The translations under genes were made by a program, and so were the position numbers. From Agrobacterium tumefaciens (GTDB lineage: Bacteria > Pseudomonadota > Alphaproteobacteria > Rhizobiales > Rhizobiaceae), in the NCBI RefSeq assembly GCF_005221325.1, contig NZ_CP039893.1:1-64000 (forward strand): a stretch of DNA of 64,000 bases, read 5' to 3'. Shown here one piece after another: positions 54,590 to 64,000 of this stretch. The notes below the pieces were generated by a model. The model searched no databases, had not been told where the DNA came from, and saw nothing but the letters and a program-made list of their open reading frames with translations. How positions within the stretch are numbered: position 1 is the stretch's first letter; every line of letters starts with the position of its first letter.

Positions 54590-55309
54590 ATGCTTAAGAG
54601 ATCGGGGTCGCTTTCTCTTGCCTTGATGGTCTCCTTCTGTTCGTCGAGCCTTGCCACGCCACTCTCATCTGCTGAGTTTGACCATGTTGCTCGCAAGTGT
54701 GCCCCATCAGTTGCGACATCTACGCTTGCGGCGATAGCTAAGGTGGAGAGTCGCTTTGATCCTTTAGCGATTCATGACAACACGACCGGCGAAACGCTTC
54801 ACTGGCAAGATCACAGCCAAGCAACCCAAGTCGTCAGGCACCGTCTCGATGCACGGCATTCGCTGGATGTTGGCCTCATGCAAATAAACTCTCGAAATTT
54901 TTCTATGCTCGGTCTGACACCTGACGGTGCGCTCCAGGCGTGCACATCATTATCTGCCGCTGCAAACATGCTGAAAAGTCGTTATGCAGGCGGCGAAACG
55001 ATTGACGAGAAGCAATTTGCGCTTCGTCGGGCGATCTCCGCTTACAACACCGGTAATTTCATCGGCGGTTTTGCAAACGGCTACGTGCGAAAAGTTGAAA
55101 CAGCTGCTCAATCGCTGGTGCCCGCGTTAATCGAGCCTCCAAAAGACGATCACGAGGCGCTAAAATCCGAAGAGACGTGGGATGTTTGGGGGTCATATCA
55201 GCGCCGCTCACAGGAGGATGGCGCTGGCGGTTTAATCGCTCCGCCACCGCCACACCAGGACAACGGCAAATCCGCAGACGACAATCAAGTCTTATTCGAC
55301 TTATACTAA
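54590..55309 (+). CDS. virB1: VirB1 lytic transglycosylase
   Basis: A 239-aa protein (the Ti VirB1 length) with a signal peptide and a lysozyme-like transglycosylase domain: IAKVESRFDPLA with catalytic E53, SLDVGLMQINSRNF and AISAYNTGN. It opens peptidoglycan for assembly of the T4SS. The C-terminal third (from about 170) corresponds to VirB1*, which is cleaved off and secreted. AGGAGATAAGGT precedes the ATG. It is the first gene of the virB operon. Confidence 0.95.
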   Translation: MLKRSGSLSLALMVSFCSSSLATPLSSAEFDHVARKCAPSVATSTLAAIAKVESRFDPLAIHDNTTGETLHWQDHSQATQVVRHRLDARHSLDVGLMQINSRNFSMLGLTPDGALQACTSLSAAANMLKSRYAGGETIDEKQFALRRAISAYNTGNFIGGFANGYVRKVETAAQSLVPALIEPPKDDHEALKSEETWDVWGSYQRRSQEDGAGGLIAPPPPHQDNGKSADDNQVLFDLY

Positions 55310-55323
55310 GGAGGTGCGCATTG

Positions 55324-55689
55324 ATGCGATGCTTTGAGAGATACCGTTTACATCTAAATCGCCTCTCGCTCTCGAATGCGATGATGCGCGTGATATCGAG
55401 CTGCGCCCCAAGCTTGTGCGGTGCAATTGCATGGAGCATTTCCTCATCCGGACCCGCCGCAGCGCAATCTGCGGGTGGCGGCACTGACCCCGCCACAATG
55501 GTTAACAATATATGCACGTTTATCCTTGGTCCGTTCGGCCAGTCACTCGCTGTTCTCGGCATTGTCGCTATCGGGATCTCCTGGATGTTCGGGCGGGCTT
55601 CGCTTGGGCTGGTTGCCGGCGTCGTTGGCGGCATTGTTATCATGTTTGGGGCGAGCTTCCTCGGCCAAACGCTCACTGGCGGTAGTTGA
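55324..55689 (+). CDS. virB2: VirB2 pilin precursor
   Basis: The 121-aa pro-pilin begins MRCFERYRLHLNRLSLSNAM, with a long signal region cleaved after PAAAQ, giving a mature cyclic pilin starting QSAGGGTDPATM. Two hydrophobic segments follow (LAVLGIVAIGISWMFG and GLVAGVVGGIVIMFGAS). It makes the T pilus. The ATG at 55324 is chosen by the known start; AAGGAGG lies nine bases ahead. Confidence 0.95.
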   Translation: MRCFERYRLHLNRLSLSNAMMRVISSCAPSLCGAIAWSISSSGPAAAQSAGGGTDPATMVNNICTFILGPFGQSLAVLGIVAIGISWMFGRASLGLVAGVVGGIVIMFGASFLGQTLTGGS

Positions 55690-56015
55690 TGGCTGATCGT
55701 TTGGAAGAAGCGACCCTTTACCTCGCAGCCACACGGCCCGCATTGTTTCTTGGGGTGCCACTGACATTGGCAGGGTTATTCATGATGTTCGCCGGCTTTG
55801 TCATCGTTATCGTTCAGAACCCGCTCTACGAAGTCGTTCTCGTGCCGTTATGGTTTGCAGCCCGGCTCATCGTGGAGCGAGACTACAATGCGGCGAGCGT
55901 CGTCCTGCTATTTTTGCGGACCGCGGGAAGAAGCATTGATAGTGCAGTTTGGGGGGGCGCTACTGTTAGCCCAAATCCAATCAGGGTTCCCCCACGAGGG
56001 AGAGGAATGGTGTGA
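55689..56015 (+). CDS. virB3: VirB3 inner-membrane T4SS subunit
   Basis: A 108-aa membrane protein MADRLEEATLYLAATRPALF, as in Ti VirB3, with hydrophobic spans around 16-50. It forms part of the inner-membrane complex and works with VirB4. The ATG overlaps the last base of the virB2 stop. An in-frame TTG three bases upstream is less likely. Confidence 0.95.
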   Translation: MADRLEEATLYLAATRPALFLGVPLTLAGLFMMFAGFVIVIVQNPLYEVVLVPLWFAARLIVERDYNAASVVLLFLRTAGRSIDSAVWGGATVSPNPIRVPPRGRGMV

Positions 56016-58384
56016 TGCTCGGCGCGAGTGGAACGACCGAAAGATCCGGTGAGATCTATCTCCCTTATATTGGCCACCTCAGCGACCATATCGTCCTTCT
56101 TGAAGACGGATCGATCATGACCATTGCGAGAATTGATGGCGTTGCATTCGAGCTTGAGGAAACTGAAATGCGCAATGCGCGTTGTCGTGCGTTCAACACG
56201 CTGTTGCGCAATATCGCTGATGATCATGTGTCAATATATGCTCACCTCGTACGTCATGCCGACGTGCCATCATCGGCGCCGCGACACTTCCGTAGTGTTT
56301 TCGCCGCTAGCCTGAACGAAGCTTTTGAACAGCGCGTGCTCTCCGGCCAACTCCTCCGCAATGAACACTTCCTTACGTTGATTGTCTACCCACAGGCGGC
56401 TTTAGGGAAGGTAAAGAGGAGGTTCACCAAGCTAAGCGGAAAAAGGGAAAACGATCTCACGGGCCAGATCAGGAACATGGAAGATCTTTGGCATGTTGTC
56501 GCTGGCTCTCTTAAAGCGTATGGCCTGCATCGTCTTGGCATCCGCGAGAAGCAGGGTGTGCTCTTCACCGAAATTGGCGAAGCGCTACGGTTGATCATGA
56601 CTGGTCGGTTCACACCGGTTCCGGTCGTCAGCGGCTCACTCGGCGCTTCGATTTATACCGACAGAGTCATTTGCGGCAAGCGAGGACTCGAGATCAGAAC
56701 GCCAAAAGACAGTTACGTTGGATCCATCTATTCGTTTCGCGAATACCCTGCAAAAACACGGCCGGGCATGCTCAACGCGCTGCTATCCCTCGATTTTCCA
56801 CTTGTTCTCACGCAGAGTTTTTCGTTCCTGACTCGCCCGCAAGCGCACGCGAAACTTAGCCTCAAATCGAGCCAGATGCTGAGTTCCGGCGATAAAGCCG
56901 TGACTCAAATCGGCAAATTATCCGAGGCTGAGGACGCACTTGCGAGCAACGAATTCGTTATGGGCTCACATCATTTGAGCCTTTGCGTCTATGCAGACGA
57001 TCTCAATAGTCTTGGGGACAGGGGCGCGCGGGCTCGGACACGAATGGCGGATGCAGGTGCCGTGGTTGTCCAAGAAGGTATTGGTATGGAAGCGGCCTAT
57101 TGGTCCCAATTGCCGGGGAATTTTAAGTGGCGCACACGCCCTGGCGCAATCACTTCACGCAATTTCGCAGGGTTTGTCTCTTTCGAAAACTTTCCAGAGG
57201 GCGCCAGCTCAGGCCACTGGGGCAACGCGATTGCCCGATTTCGTACCAATGGCGGAACGCCTTTCGACTATATCCCGCATGAGCACGATGTTGGCATGAC
57301 GGCAATATTCGGGCCTATCGGGAGGGGTAAGACGACGCTCATGATGTTTGTTCTAGCCATGCTCGAACAGAGCATGGTCGACCGTGCAGGTACGGTCGTG
57401 TTCTTTGACAAGGACCGGGGTGGCGAATTGCTGGTTCGCGCCACAGGAGGAACATATTTGGCACTTCGCAGAGGCACACCCAGCGGGTTGGCGCCGTTGC
57501 GTGGCCTAGAAAACACAGCAGCCTCACACGATTTTCTGCGCGAATGGATCGTGGCTCTCATCGAGAGTGATGGTCGGGGTGGGATTTCTCCGGAAGAGAA
57601 CCGCCGTCTGGTCCGTGGTATCCATCGTCAGCTCTCGTTTGATCCACAAATGCGTTCAATCGCGGGGTTACGTGAATTTTTGTTGCATGGGCCCGCCGAA
57701 GGCGCAGGAGCGCGGCTCCAACGCTGGTGCCGGGGCCATGCGCTTGGCTGGGCATTTGACGGCGAAGTTGACGAAGTAAAGCTAGATCCGTCGATTACCG
57801 GCTTCGACATGACGCATCTTCTCGAATACGAGGAAGTATGCGCTCCCGCTGCAGCATATCTCCTGCATCGGATTGGAGCCATGATCGACGGCCGCCGTTT
57901 TGTGATGAGCTGCGATGAGTTTCGCGCCTATTTGTTAAACCCTAAATTTTCGACTGTCGTCGACAAATTCCTCCTGACCGTTCGAAAAAACAACGGGATG
58001 CTAATACTGGCAACGCAGCAACCAGAGCATGTTCTGGAATCGCCGCTAGGAGCCAGCTTGGTTGCGCAATGTATGACGAAGATTTTCTATCCATCACCAA
58101 CCGCAGATCGATCGGCTTATGTCGATGGACTGAAATGTACCGAAAAGGAATTTCAGGCGATCCGTGAAGACATGACGGTCGGCAGCCGTAAGTTTCTTCT
58201 TAAACGAGAAAGTGGAAGCGTCATCTGCGAATTTGATCTGCGGGATATGCGTGAATATGTCGCCGTGCTTTCGGGGCGTGCCAACACGGTGCGCTTTGCA
58301 ACTCGACTACGCGAGGCACAAGAAGGCAACTCATCTGGCTGGCTCAGCGAATTCATGGCCCGTCACCACGAGGCAGAAGATTGA
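56015..58384 (+). CDS. virB4: VirB4 T4SS ATPase
   Basis: A 789-aa ATPase, the Ti VirB4 length, beginning MLGASGTTERSG. Walker A is GPIGRGKTT at 433-441 (K439). The Walker B-like region is RRFVMSCDEFRAYL, followed by ILATQQPEH. It energises pilus assembly and substrate transfer at the inner membrane. The ATG overlaps the virB3 stop by one base. An in-frame GTG three bases upstream is not needed. Confidence 0.95.
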   Translation: MLGASGTTERSGEIYLPYIGHLSDHIVLLEDGSIMTIARIDGVAFELEETEMRNARCRAFNTLLRNIADDHVSIYAHLVRHADVPSSAPRHFRSVFAASLNEAFEQRVLSGQLLRNEHFLTLIVYPQAALGKVKRRFTKLSGKRENDLTGQIRNMEDLWHVVAGSLKAYGLHRLGIREKQGVLFTEIGEALRLIMTGRFTPVPVVSGSLGASIYTDRVICGKRGLEIRTPKDSYVGSIYSFREYPAKTRPGMLNALLSLDFPLVLTQSFSFLTRPQAHAKLSLKSSQMLSSGDKAVTQIGKLSEAEDALASNEFVMGSHHLSLCVYADDLNSLGDRGARARTRMADAGAVVVQEGIGMEAAYWSQLPGNFKWRTRPGAITSRNFAGFVSFENFPEGASSGHWGNAIARFRTNGGTPFDYIPHEHDVGMTAIFGPIGRGKTTLMMFVLAMLEQSMVDRAGTVVFFDKDRGGELLVRATGGTYLALRRGTPSGLAPLRGLENTAASHDFLREWIVALIESDGRGGISPEENRRLVRGIHRQLSFDPQMRSIAGLREFLLHGPAEGAGARLQRWCRGHALGWAFDGEVDEVKLDPSITGFDMTHLLEYEEVCAPAAAYLLHRIGAMIDGRRFVMSCDEFRAYLLNPKFSTVVDKFLLTVRKNNGMLILATQQPEHVLESPLGASLVAQCMTKIFYPSPTADRSAYVDGLKCTEKEFQAIREDMTVGSRKFLLKRESGSVICEFDLRDMREYVAVLSGRANTVRFATRLREAQEGNSSGWLSEFMARHHEAED

Positions 58385-58398
58385 TAAGGTAGGAAACG

Positions 58399-59061
58399 AT
58401 GAAGACGACGCAACTTATTGCAACAGTTTTGACCTGCAGCTTTCTATATATTCAGCCCGCGCGGGCGCAGTTTGTTGTTAGCGACCCGGCAACGGAGGCT
58501 GAGACGCTCGCGACTGCGCTCGCGACTGCGGAGAATCTCACTCAGACTATAGCGATGGTTACGATGTTGACGTCGGCCTACGGCGTTACTGGACTACTGA
58601 CTTCGCTCAACCAGAAAAATCAGTATCCTTCGACGAAGGACCTAGACAATGAAATGTTTTCGCCGCGAATGCCAATGTCGACCACGGCACGTGCGATCAC
58701 CAGCGATACAGACCGTGCAGTCGTGGGTAGTGATGCTGAAGCGGATCTGTTGCGATCGCAGATCACCGGTTCCGCAAACAGCGCTGGCATTGCGGCTGAC
58801 AATCTGGAAACGATGGACAAACGCTTGACGGCGAATGCTGATACGTCTGCTCAGCTTTCCCGATCTCGCAATATCATGCAGGCAACCGTGACCAATGGTT
58901 TGCTTCTCAAGCAGATCCATGACGCAATGATTCAAAATGTACAGGCGACAAGCCTATTAACGATGACTACCGCGCAGGCCGGCCTTCACGAGGCGGAAGA
59001 GGCGGCCGCTCAACGCAAGGAGCATCAAAAGACCGCTGTCATCTTTGGTGCCCTCCCCTAA
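58399..59061 (+). CDS. virB5: VirB5 minor pilus subunit
   Basis: A 220-aa protein with signal peptide (MKTTQLIATVLTCSFLYIQP, cleaved after ARA) and the helical VirB5 body. It sits at the T-pilus tip and takes part in host contact. Length equals Ti VirB5. It starts 14 bp after virB4, with AAGGTAGGAA as ribosome-binding site. Confidence 0.94.
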   Translation: MKTTQLIATVLTCSFLYIQPARAQFVVSDPATEAETLATALATAENLTQTIAMVTMLTSAYGVTGLLTSLNQKNQYPSTKDLDNEMFSPRMPMSTTARAITSDTDRAVVGSDAEADLLRSQITGSANSAGIAADNLETMDKRLTANADTSAQLSRSRNIMQATVTNGLLLKQIHDAMIQNVQATSLLTMTTAQAGLHEAEEAAAQRKEHQKTAVIFGALP

Positions 59062-59157
59062 GGCTGGGCGATTTGTTCATCCGCCCGCATCCTCGCCGAA
59101 TGCGAGCTCATCTTATCCAACATTATGCGACAAACCAGTCAAGTTCAGGTCCAATCG

Positions 59158-60045
59158 ATGAATTTCACGATTCCGGCGCCGTTTACGGCCATTCATACGA
59201 TCTTCGATGTAGCCTTCACGACAGGCTTGGACTCGATGCTTGAGACTATCCAGGAGGCGGTGAGTGCGCCATTGATCGCCTGTGTCACTCTTTGGATTAT
59301 TGTTCAGGGTATTTTAGTCATACGCGGCGAAGTCGATACCCGTAGCGGTATCACTCGGGTGATCACGGTCACCATCGTTGTTGCTCTAATTGTTGGGCAG
59401 GCTAACTACCAAGACTATGTGGTTTCCATCTTCGAAAAGACGGTCCCAAACTTTGTTCAGCAGTTTAGTGTAACCGGCTTGCCTCTGCAGACTGTTCCGG
59501 CACAGTTGGATACAATGTTCGCCGTGACCCAGGCCGTTTTTCAGAAAATCGCATCCGAAATCGGTCCGATGAACGACCAGGACATCCTTGCTTTCCAAGG
59601 GGCACAGTGGGTCCTTTACGGCACGCTCTGGTCTGCCTTCGGAGTTTACGACGCCGTTGGAATTCTCACGAAAGTGCTTCTCGCGATCGGGCCTCTGATT
59701 CTCGTCGGATATATTTTTGATCGCACGCGGGACATCGCAGCGAAGTGGATCGGGCAACTTATCACCTACGGTCTCTTGCTTCTCCTCTTAAACCTCGTGG
59801 CAACGATCGTCATCCTAACCGAAGCGACTGCGCTCACCCTTATGCTTGGTGTAATCACCTTCGCCGGTACGACCGCGGCCAAGATCATTGGTCTTTACGA
59901 ACTCGATATGTTTTTTCTGACAGGGGATGCGCTCATTATCGCTTTGCCGGCGATCGCCGGCAACATTGGAGGCAGTTACTGGAGCGGCGCAACCCAATCT
60001 GCCAGCAGCTTGTACCGTCGCTTCGCTCAGGTTGAGCGAGGCTAG
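59158..60045 (+). CDS. virB6: VirB6 polytopic T4SS channel subunit
   Basis: A 295-aa protein with several membrane spans (LIACVTLWIIVQGILVI, ITVTIVVALIVGQ, LLAIGPLILVGYIFD, LLLLLLNLVATIVIL) and a central periplasmic loop. It is the polytopic subunit that guides the substrate in the inner membrane. The ATG at 59158 gives the known MNFTIPAPFTAI start; an in-frame ATG at 59125 would add 11 residues. Confidence 0.94.
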   Translation: MNFTIPAPFTAIHTIFDVAFTTGLDSMLETIQEAVSAPLIACVTLWIIVQGILVIRGEVDTRSGITRVITVTIVVALIVGQANYQDYVVSIFEKTVPNFVQQFSVTGLPLQTVPAQLDTMFAVTQAVFQKIASEIGPMNDQDILAFQGAQWVLYGTLWSAFGVYDAVGILTKVLLAIGPLILVGYIFDRTRDIAAKWIGQLITYGLLLLLLNLVATIVILTEATALTLMLGVITFAGTTAAKIIGLYELDMFFLTGDALIIALPAIAGNIGGSYWSGATQSASSLYRRFAQVERG

Positions 60046-60078
60046 GTCGCGCAAAAATTCGCCTCAATGGAGAATTCT

Positions 60079-60246
60079 ATGAAGTATTGCCTGCTGTGCC
60101 TAGTTGTCGCTTTGAGCGGCTGCCAGACAAACGACACATTAGCGAGCTGCAAAGGCCCGATCTTCCCGCTGAATGTGGGGCGATGGCAGCCTACTCCGTC
60201 AGATCTTCAGCTCGGCAATTCGGGTGGACGCTATGACGGGGCCTGA
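60079..60246 (+). CDS. virB7: VirB7 outer-membrane lipoprotein
   Basis: A 55-aa lipoprotein, MKYCLLCLVVALSGCQTN, with lipobox LSGC (C15 lipidated) and C24, which forms the known disulfide with VirB9 C262. Length is that of Ti VirB7. It overlaps virB8 by 14 bp. TGGAGA is the ribosome-binding site. Confidence 0.94.
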   Translation: MKYCLLCLVVALSGCQTNDTLASCKGPIFPLNVGRWQPTPSDLQLGNSGGRYDGA

Positions 60247-60946
60247 ATATGCCATGCTAGTGGCGCGCGAAAGCCTTGCCGAGCACTATAAGGAAGTAGA
60301 AGCCTTTCAAACCGCGCGAGCGAAATCGGCGCGACGTCTCTCCAAACTCATTGCAGCTGTCGCAGCTATCGCGATTTTGGGAAATGTTGCTCAAGCGTTC
60401 GCTATAGCCACAATGGTGCCGTTGAGCAGGCTTGTGCCCGTATATCTATGGATACGGCCGGACGGCACCGTTGACAGCGAGGTGTCTGTCTCGCGATTGC
60501 CTGCAACTCAAGAGGAGGCCGTCGTTAACGCCTCATTGTGGGAGTATGTTCGCCTGCGCGAGAGTTATGATGCCGATACCGCTCAGTACGCCTACGACCT
60601 GGTATCGAACTTCAGTGCCCCAACAGTGCGCCAGGATTACCAGCAATTCTTCAACTATCCCAATCCCAGTTCGCCTCAAGTCATTCTTGGCAAACGCGGC
60701 AGGGTGGAGGTCGAGCACATCGCTTCAAATGATGTAACTCCAAGCACGCAGCAAATTCGCTATAAAAGGACCCTCGTCGTTGACGGCAAAATGCCGGTGG
60801 TGAGTACGTGGACCGCGACAGTTCGCTACGAAAAGGTGACCAGCTTGCCCGGCAGATTGAGACTGACCAACCCGGCAGGTCTGGTTGTCACCTCCTATCA
60901 GACATCGGAAGATACCGTTTCAAACGTAGGCCACAGCGAACCATGA
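60233..60946 (+). CDS. virB8: VirB8 inner-membrane assembly factor
   Basis: A 237-aa bitopic protein: a short cytoplasmic part, one membrane span (LIAAVAAIAILGNVAQAFAIA, about 43-63) and a periplasmic NTF2-like domain. It is a nucleation point for T4SS assembly. ATG at 60233 is in the end of virB7, as in the Ti operon. Its stop overlaps the virB9 start. Confidence 0.94.
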   Translation: MTGPEYAMLVARESLAEHYKEVEAFQTARAKSARRLSKLIAAVAAIAILGNVAQAFAIATMVPLSRLVPVYLWIRPDGTVDSEVSVSRLPATQEEAVVNASLWEYVRLRESYDADTAQYAYDLVSNFSAPTVRQDYQQFFNYPNPSSPQVILGKRGRVEVEHIASNDVTPSTQQIRYKRTLVVDGKMPVVSTWTATVRYEKVTSLPGRLRLTNPAGLVVTSYQTSEDTVSNVGHSEP

Positions 60947-61824
60947 TCAGAAAAGCACTTTTCATTTTAGCATGTTTATTTGCCGCTGCGACTGGTGCGG
61001 AGGCTGAAGACACTCCAATGGCGGGCAAGCTAGATCCGCGCATGCGTTACTTGGCTTACAATCCCGATCAAGTGGTGCGCCTCTCGACGGCGGTTGGAGC
61101 TACTTTGGTCGTCACATTCGCCACGAACGAAACGGTGACAGCGGTTGCCGTTTCAAATAGCAAAGATCTAGCAGCCCTACCGCGGGGAAATTATCTATTT
61201 TTCAAGGCAAGCCAGGTCCTCACGCCTCAGCCAGTAATCGTGCTAACCGCAAGCGACTCTGGGATGCGCCGTTATGTTTTCAGTATAAGTTCCAAGACTC
61301 TGTCCCACCTCGATAAAGAGCAGCCCGATCTCTATTACAGCGTCCAATTCGCCTACCCCGCCGACGATGCGGCGGCTCGGCGAAGGGAGGCACAACAGAA
61401 GGCTGTTGTGGACAGACTACACGCGGAAGCACAATATCAACGGAAAGCTGAGAATTTATTGGATCAGCCTGTCACAGCCCTTGGTGCGGCGGACAGTAAT
61501 TGGCACTACGTCGCCCAAGGCGATCGTTCGCTGTTGCCACTCGAAGTCTTCGACAATGGATTTACGACGGTATTCCACTTTCCGGGCAATGTACGCATAC
61601 CCTCCATCTACACCATCAATCCTGATGGCAAGGAAGCTGTTGCCAACTATTCAGTTAAAGGGAGCGATGTCGAGATTTCTTCGGTTTCCCGAGGTTGGCG
61701 TCTGAGGGATGGCCACACAGTCCTATGTATCTGGAATACCGCTTACGATCCCGTTGGCCAAAGGCCGCAAACGGGCACGGTGAGGCCCGATGTGAAACGC
61801 GTCCTGAAGGGGGCGAAGGGATGA
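60943..61824 (+). CDS. virB9: VirB9 outer-membrane core subunit
   Basis: A 293-aa periplasmic/outer-membrane protein with a signal peptide ([21 protein letters not shown]). C262, in HTVLCIWN, is the partner of VirB7 C24. With VirB7 and VirB10 it forms the core ring complex. It starts in an ATGA overlap with virB8 and ends in one with virB10. Confidence 0.95.
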   Translation: MIRKALFILACLFAAATGAEAEDTPMAGKLDPRMRYLAYNPDQVVRLSTAVGATLVVTFATNETVTAVAVSNSKDLAALPRGNYLFFKASQVLTPQPVIVLTASDSGMRRYVFSISSKTLSHLDKEQPDLYYSVQFAYPADDAAARRREAQQKAVVDRLHAEAQYQRKAENLLDQPVTALGAADSNWHYVAQGDRSLLPLEVFDNGFTTVFHFPGNVRIPSIYTINPDGKEAVANYSVKGSDVEISSVSRGWRLRDGHTVLCIWNTAYDPVGQRPQTGTVRPDVKRVLKGAKG

Positions 61825-62954
61825 ATAACGATAGTCAGCAAGCGGCACATGAGGTTGATGCATCTGGATCCCTGGTCTCCGACAAACATGGCCGGCGTCT
61901 TTCGGGGTCTCAGAAATTGATCGTCGGAGGTGTCGTTCTCGCGTTATCATTAAGCCTCATTTGGCTAGGTGGGCGCCAAAAGAAGGTGAATGAGAACGCA
62001 TCGCCGTCAACTTTGATCGCAACAAACACCAAGCCATTTCATCCAGCTCCGATTGAGGTGCCGCCGGATCCTCCAGCGGTTCAAGAGGCTGTTCAGCCTG
62101 CTGCTCCTCTACCGCCGAGGGGCGAACCGGAGCGGCATGAGCCACGGCCGGAAGAAACACCGATTTTTGCATATAGCAGCGGCGATCAAGGGGTCAGCAA
62201 ACGCGCCATTCAGGGCGACACGGGCCGAAGACAAGTAGGCAAGCGTGACGACAGCTCCTTGCCGAATGGCGAAGTGTCCGGCGAGAACGATTTGTCGATA
62301 CGTATGAAACCCACCGAGCTGCAGCCCAGCAGGGCCACGCTCTTGCCGCACCCCGATTTTATGGTAACGCAAGGGACAATAATCCCGTGCATCTTGCAAA
62401 CCGCAATCGACACAAATTTGGCAGGCTATGTAAAGTGTGTCTTGCCTCAGGATATTCGTGGAACAACGAACAATATCGTGCTTCTTGATCGTGGCACCGC
62501 CGTTGTTGGCGAAATACAGCGTGGCTTGCAACAGGGAGATGGGCGCGTTTTTGTGTTGTGGGATCGCGCCGAGACACCTGACCATGCGATGATCTCGTTA
62601 ATATCGCCAAGCGCGGACGAACTCGGTCGCTCAGGATTGCCGGGCTCGGTCGACAGCCACTTCTGGCAGCGTTTTAGCGGAGCTATGCTCTTGAGCGTTG
62701 TTCAAGGCGCCTTCCAGGCAGCTAGCACCTACGCCGGCAGCTCGGGTGGCGGGATGAGCTTCAACAGCTTTCAAAATAACGGTGAGCAGACAACTGAGAC
62801 GGCCCTTAAGGCAACCATCAACATACCGCCAACCCTGAAGAAGAATCAGGGTGACACTGTTTCCATTTTCGTAGCACGGGACCTCGATTTCTTTGGTGTT
62901 TACCAGCTCCGCCTGACTGGCGGCGCCACGCGTGGGAGGAACCGCCGCTCTTAA
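61821..62954 (+). CDS. virB10: VirB10 envelope-spanning T4SS subunit
   Basis: A 377-aa protein (the Ti length): an N-terminal cytoplasmic tail, one membrane span ([17 protein letters not shown]), a proline-rich periplasmic stretch (about 75-115, [14 protein letters not shown]) and the C-terminal beta-barrel domain (from about 170) with its antenna segment. It couples inner-membrane ATP use to the outer-membrane channel. The start overlaps the virB9 stop (ATGA). Confidence 0.95.
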   Translation: MNNDSQQAAHEVDASGSLVSDKHGRRLSGSQKLIVGGVVLALSLSLIWLGGRQKKVNENASPSTLIATNTKPFHPAPIEVPPDPPAVQEAVQPAAPLPPRGEPERHEPRPEETPIFAYSSGDQGVSKRAIQGDTGRRQVGKRDDSSLPNGEVSGENDLSIRMKPTELQPSRATLLPHPDFMVTQGTIIPCILQTAIDTNLAGYVKCVLPQDIRGTTNNIVLLDRGTAVVGEIQRGLQQGDGRVFVLWDRAETPDHAMISLISPSADELGRSGLPGSVDSHFWQRFSGAMLLSVVQGAFQAASTYAGSSGGGMSFNSFQNNGEQTTETALKATINIPPTLKKNQGDTVSIFVARDLDFFGVYQLRLTGGATRGRNRRS

Positions 62955-62993
62955 TGAATTCAAATTTCCGCTTAGAGATAGGATACATTGTAA

Positions 62994-64000
62994 ATGGAAG
63001 TGGATCCGCAACTACGCTTTCTTCTGAAGCCGATTTTGGAATGGCTCGATGACCCGAAGACTGAAGAAATTGCGATCAATCGACCTGGAGAGGCATTTGT
63101 GCGCCAAGCCGGCATTTTTACCAAGATGCCTTTGCCCGTCTCTTATGATGATCTTGAAGATATCGCAATTTTAGCGGGCGCGCTGAGAAAGCAGGATGTC
63201 GGACCACGTAACCCCCTCTGCGCCACTGAACTTCCTGGTGGTGAACGACTACAAATCTGTCTGCCGCCGACCGTTCCCTCGGGCACCGTCAGCTTGACCA
63301 TTCGACGGCCAAGCTCGCGTGTTTCTGGTCTTAAAGAAGTCTCCTCCCGTTATGATGCTTCGAGGTGGAACCAGTGGCAGACACGAAGGAAACGCCAAAA
63401 TCAGGATGATGAAGCTATCCTTCAGCATTTTGACAACGGGGATTTGGAAGCGTTTCTGCACGCATGCGTCGTCAGCCGACTGACGATGTTGCTATGTGGC
63501 CCTACCGGAAGCGGCAAGACAACAATGAGCAAGACCTTGATCAGCGCCATCCCCCCCCAGGAAAGGCTAATCACCATAGAAGATACGCTCGAACTCGTCA
63601 TTCCACACGATAATCATGTTAGACTACTCTACTCCAAGAACGGTGCTGGGCTGGGTGCTGTGAGCGCCGAGCACTTGCTCCAAGCAAGTCTGCGTATGCG
63701 GCCGGACCGGATATTGCTTGGCGAGATGCGCGACGATGCAGCATGGGCTTATCTGAGTGAAGTCGTCTCGGGACATCCGGGATCGATTTCAACAATACAC
63801 GGCGCGAATCCAATCCAAGGATTCAAGAAACTGTTTTCCCTTGTCAAAAGTAGCGCCCAAGGTGCTAGCTTGGAAGATCGCACACTGATTGACATGCTCT
63901 CTACGGCGATCGATGTCATCATTCCATTCCGTGCCTATGAGGACGTTTATGAAGTAGGCGAGATCTGGCTCGCGGCGGACGCACGACGCCGGGGCGAGAC
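62994..64000 (+). CDS. virB11: VirB11 T4SS ATPase (cut by window end)
   Basis: The reading frame MEVDPQLRFLLKPILEWL runs to the end of the window without a stop, covering about 335 of some 343 residues. The P-loop GPTGSGKTT has its lysine at K175, as in Ti VirB11. The Walker B-like region ILLGEMRDDAAW and the HGANP box follow. VirB11 is a hexameric traffic ATPase. It begins 39 bp after the virB10 stop; virG would be expected next. Confidence 0.94.
   Translation, partial: MEVDPQLRFLLKPILEWLDDPKTEEIAINRPGEAFVRQAGIFTKMPLPVSYDDLEDIAILAGALRKQDVGPRNPLCATELPGGERLQICLPPTVPSGTVSLTIRRPSSRVSGLKEVSSRYDASRWNQWQTRRKRQNQDDEAILQHFDNGDLEAFLHACVVSRLTMLLCGPTGSGKTTMSKTLISAIPPQERLITIEDTLELVIPHDNHVRLLYSKNGAGLGAVSAEHLLQASLRMRPDRILLGEMRDDAAWAYLSEVVSGHPGSISTIHGANPIQGFKKLFSLVKSSAQGASLEDRTLIDMLSTAIDVIIPFRAYEDVYEVGEIWLAADARRRGE

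Noticed and set aside
1..64000. T-DNA borders, TraR tra boxes, CRISPR arrays, tRNA or rRNA genes
   Set aside because: I looked for the 25-bp border core, the 18-bp tra box palindrome, regular short repeats and tRNA-like cloverleaf ends and saw none; a computed scan could still find diverged copies.

Overview
The window looks like part of a large Rhizobiaceae plasmid of the Agrobacterium Ti/Ri type. Three things point there: two complete repABC replication/partition cassettes, a nearly complete octopine-type vir gene order (virH1-virH2-virK-virA-virJ-virB1 to virB11), and several rhizobial plasmid accessory families (DUF1403, DUF1612, HipBA, tyrosine integrase). The vir proteins were identified by recalled family lengths and motifs: VirA is 829 aa with its phospho-acceptor at H474, VirB7 is 55 aa, VirB10 is 377 aa, and VirB11 has the P-loop lysine at K175. 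No T-DNA border, tRNA, rRNA or CRISPR array was seen.

Layout. 1-8.5 kb: two tandem repABC operons, each with an antisense RNA between repB and repC and its own class of 16-bp parS palindrome. A good vir-box-like site lies upstream of the second repA. 8.6-15.8 kb: accessory maintenance genes. These are a tyrosine recombinase divergent from a DUF1403-ScpB pair, DUF3072 and DUF72 genes, a HipBA toxin-antitoxin pair and a DUF1612 protein.

16-38 kb: an island rich in proteases and signalling domains, the most unusual part of the window. It holds four CHAT proteases: one translationally coupled to a metallophosphoesterase, one with a coiled coil, one with helical repeats, and one that is a membrane protein with a predicted periplasmic beta-propeller. 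It also holds a caspase-like protease in an operon with a ThsB-like TIR protein and a SLOG-like protein, two further TIR proteins plus a frameshifted one, two subtilases, and a trypsin-like protease fused to a beta-beta-alpha-metal nuclease. The right edge cuts into a truncated Ku gene. The architecture suggests one or more proteolytic anti-phage or abortive-infection systems. The TIR-caspase unit resembles recently described type IV Thoeris; the propeller-CHAT/subtilase/trypsin-nuclease unit is not one I can match to a named system.

39.7-44.2 kb: a three-gene lipoprotein operon of unknown role, an IS21 remnant, and a small gene overlapping a zeta-toxin-domain protein whose arginine-rich C-terminus resembles a VirB/D4 export signal. 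44.6-64 kb: the vir region, with vir boxes before virH1, virA, virJ and virB. It is interrupted by decayed IS66, IS3 and IS5 remnants and ends inside virB11. VirA/VirG would sense plant phenolics and induce the VirB channel; VirH enzymes would detoxify phenolics; VirJ and VirK are accessory periplasmic proteins.
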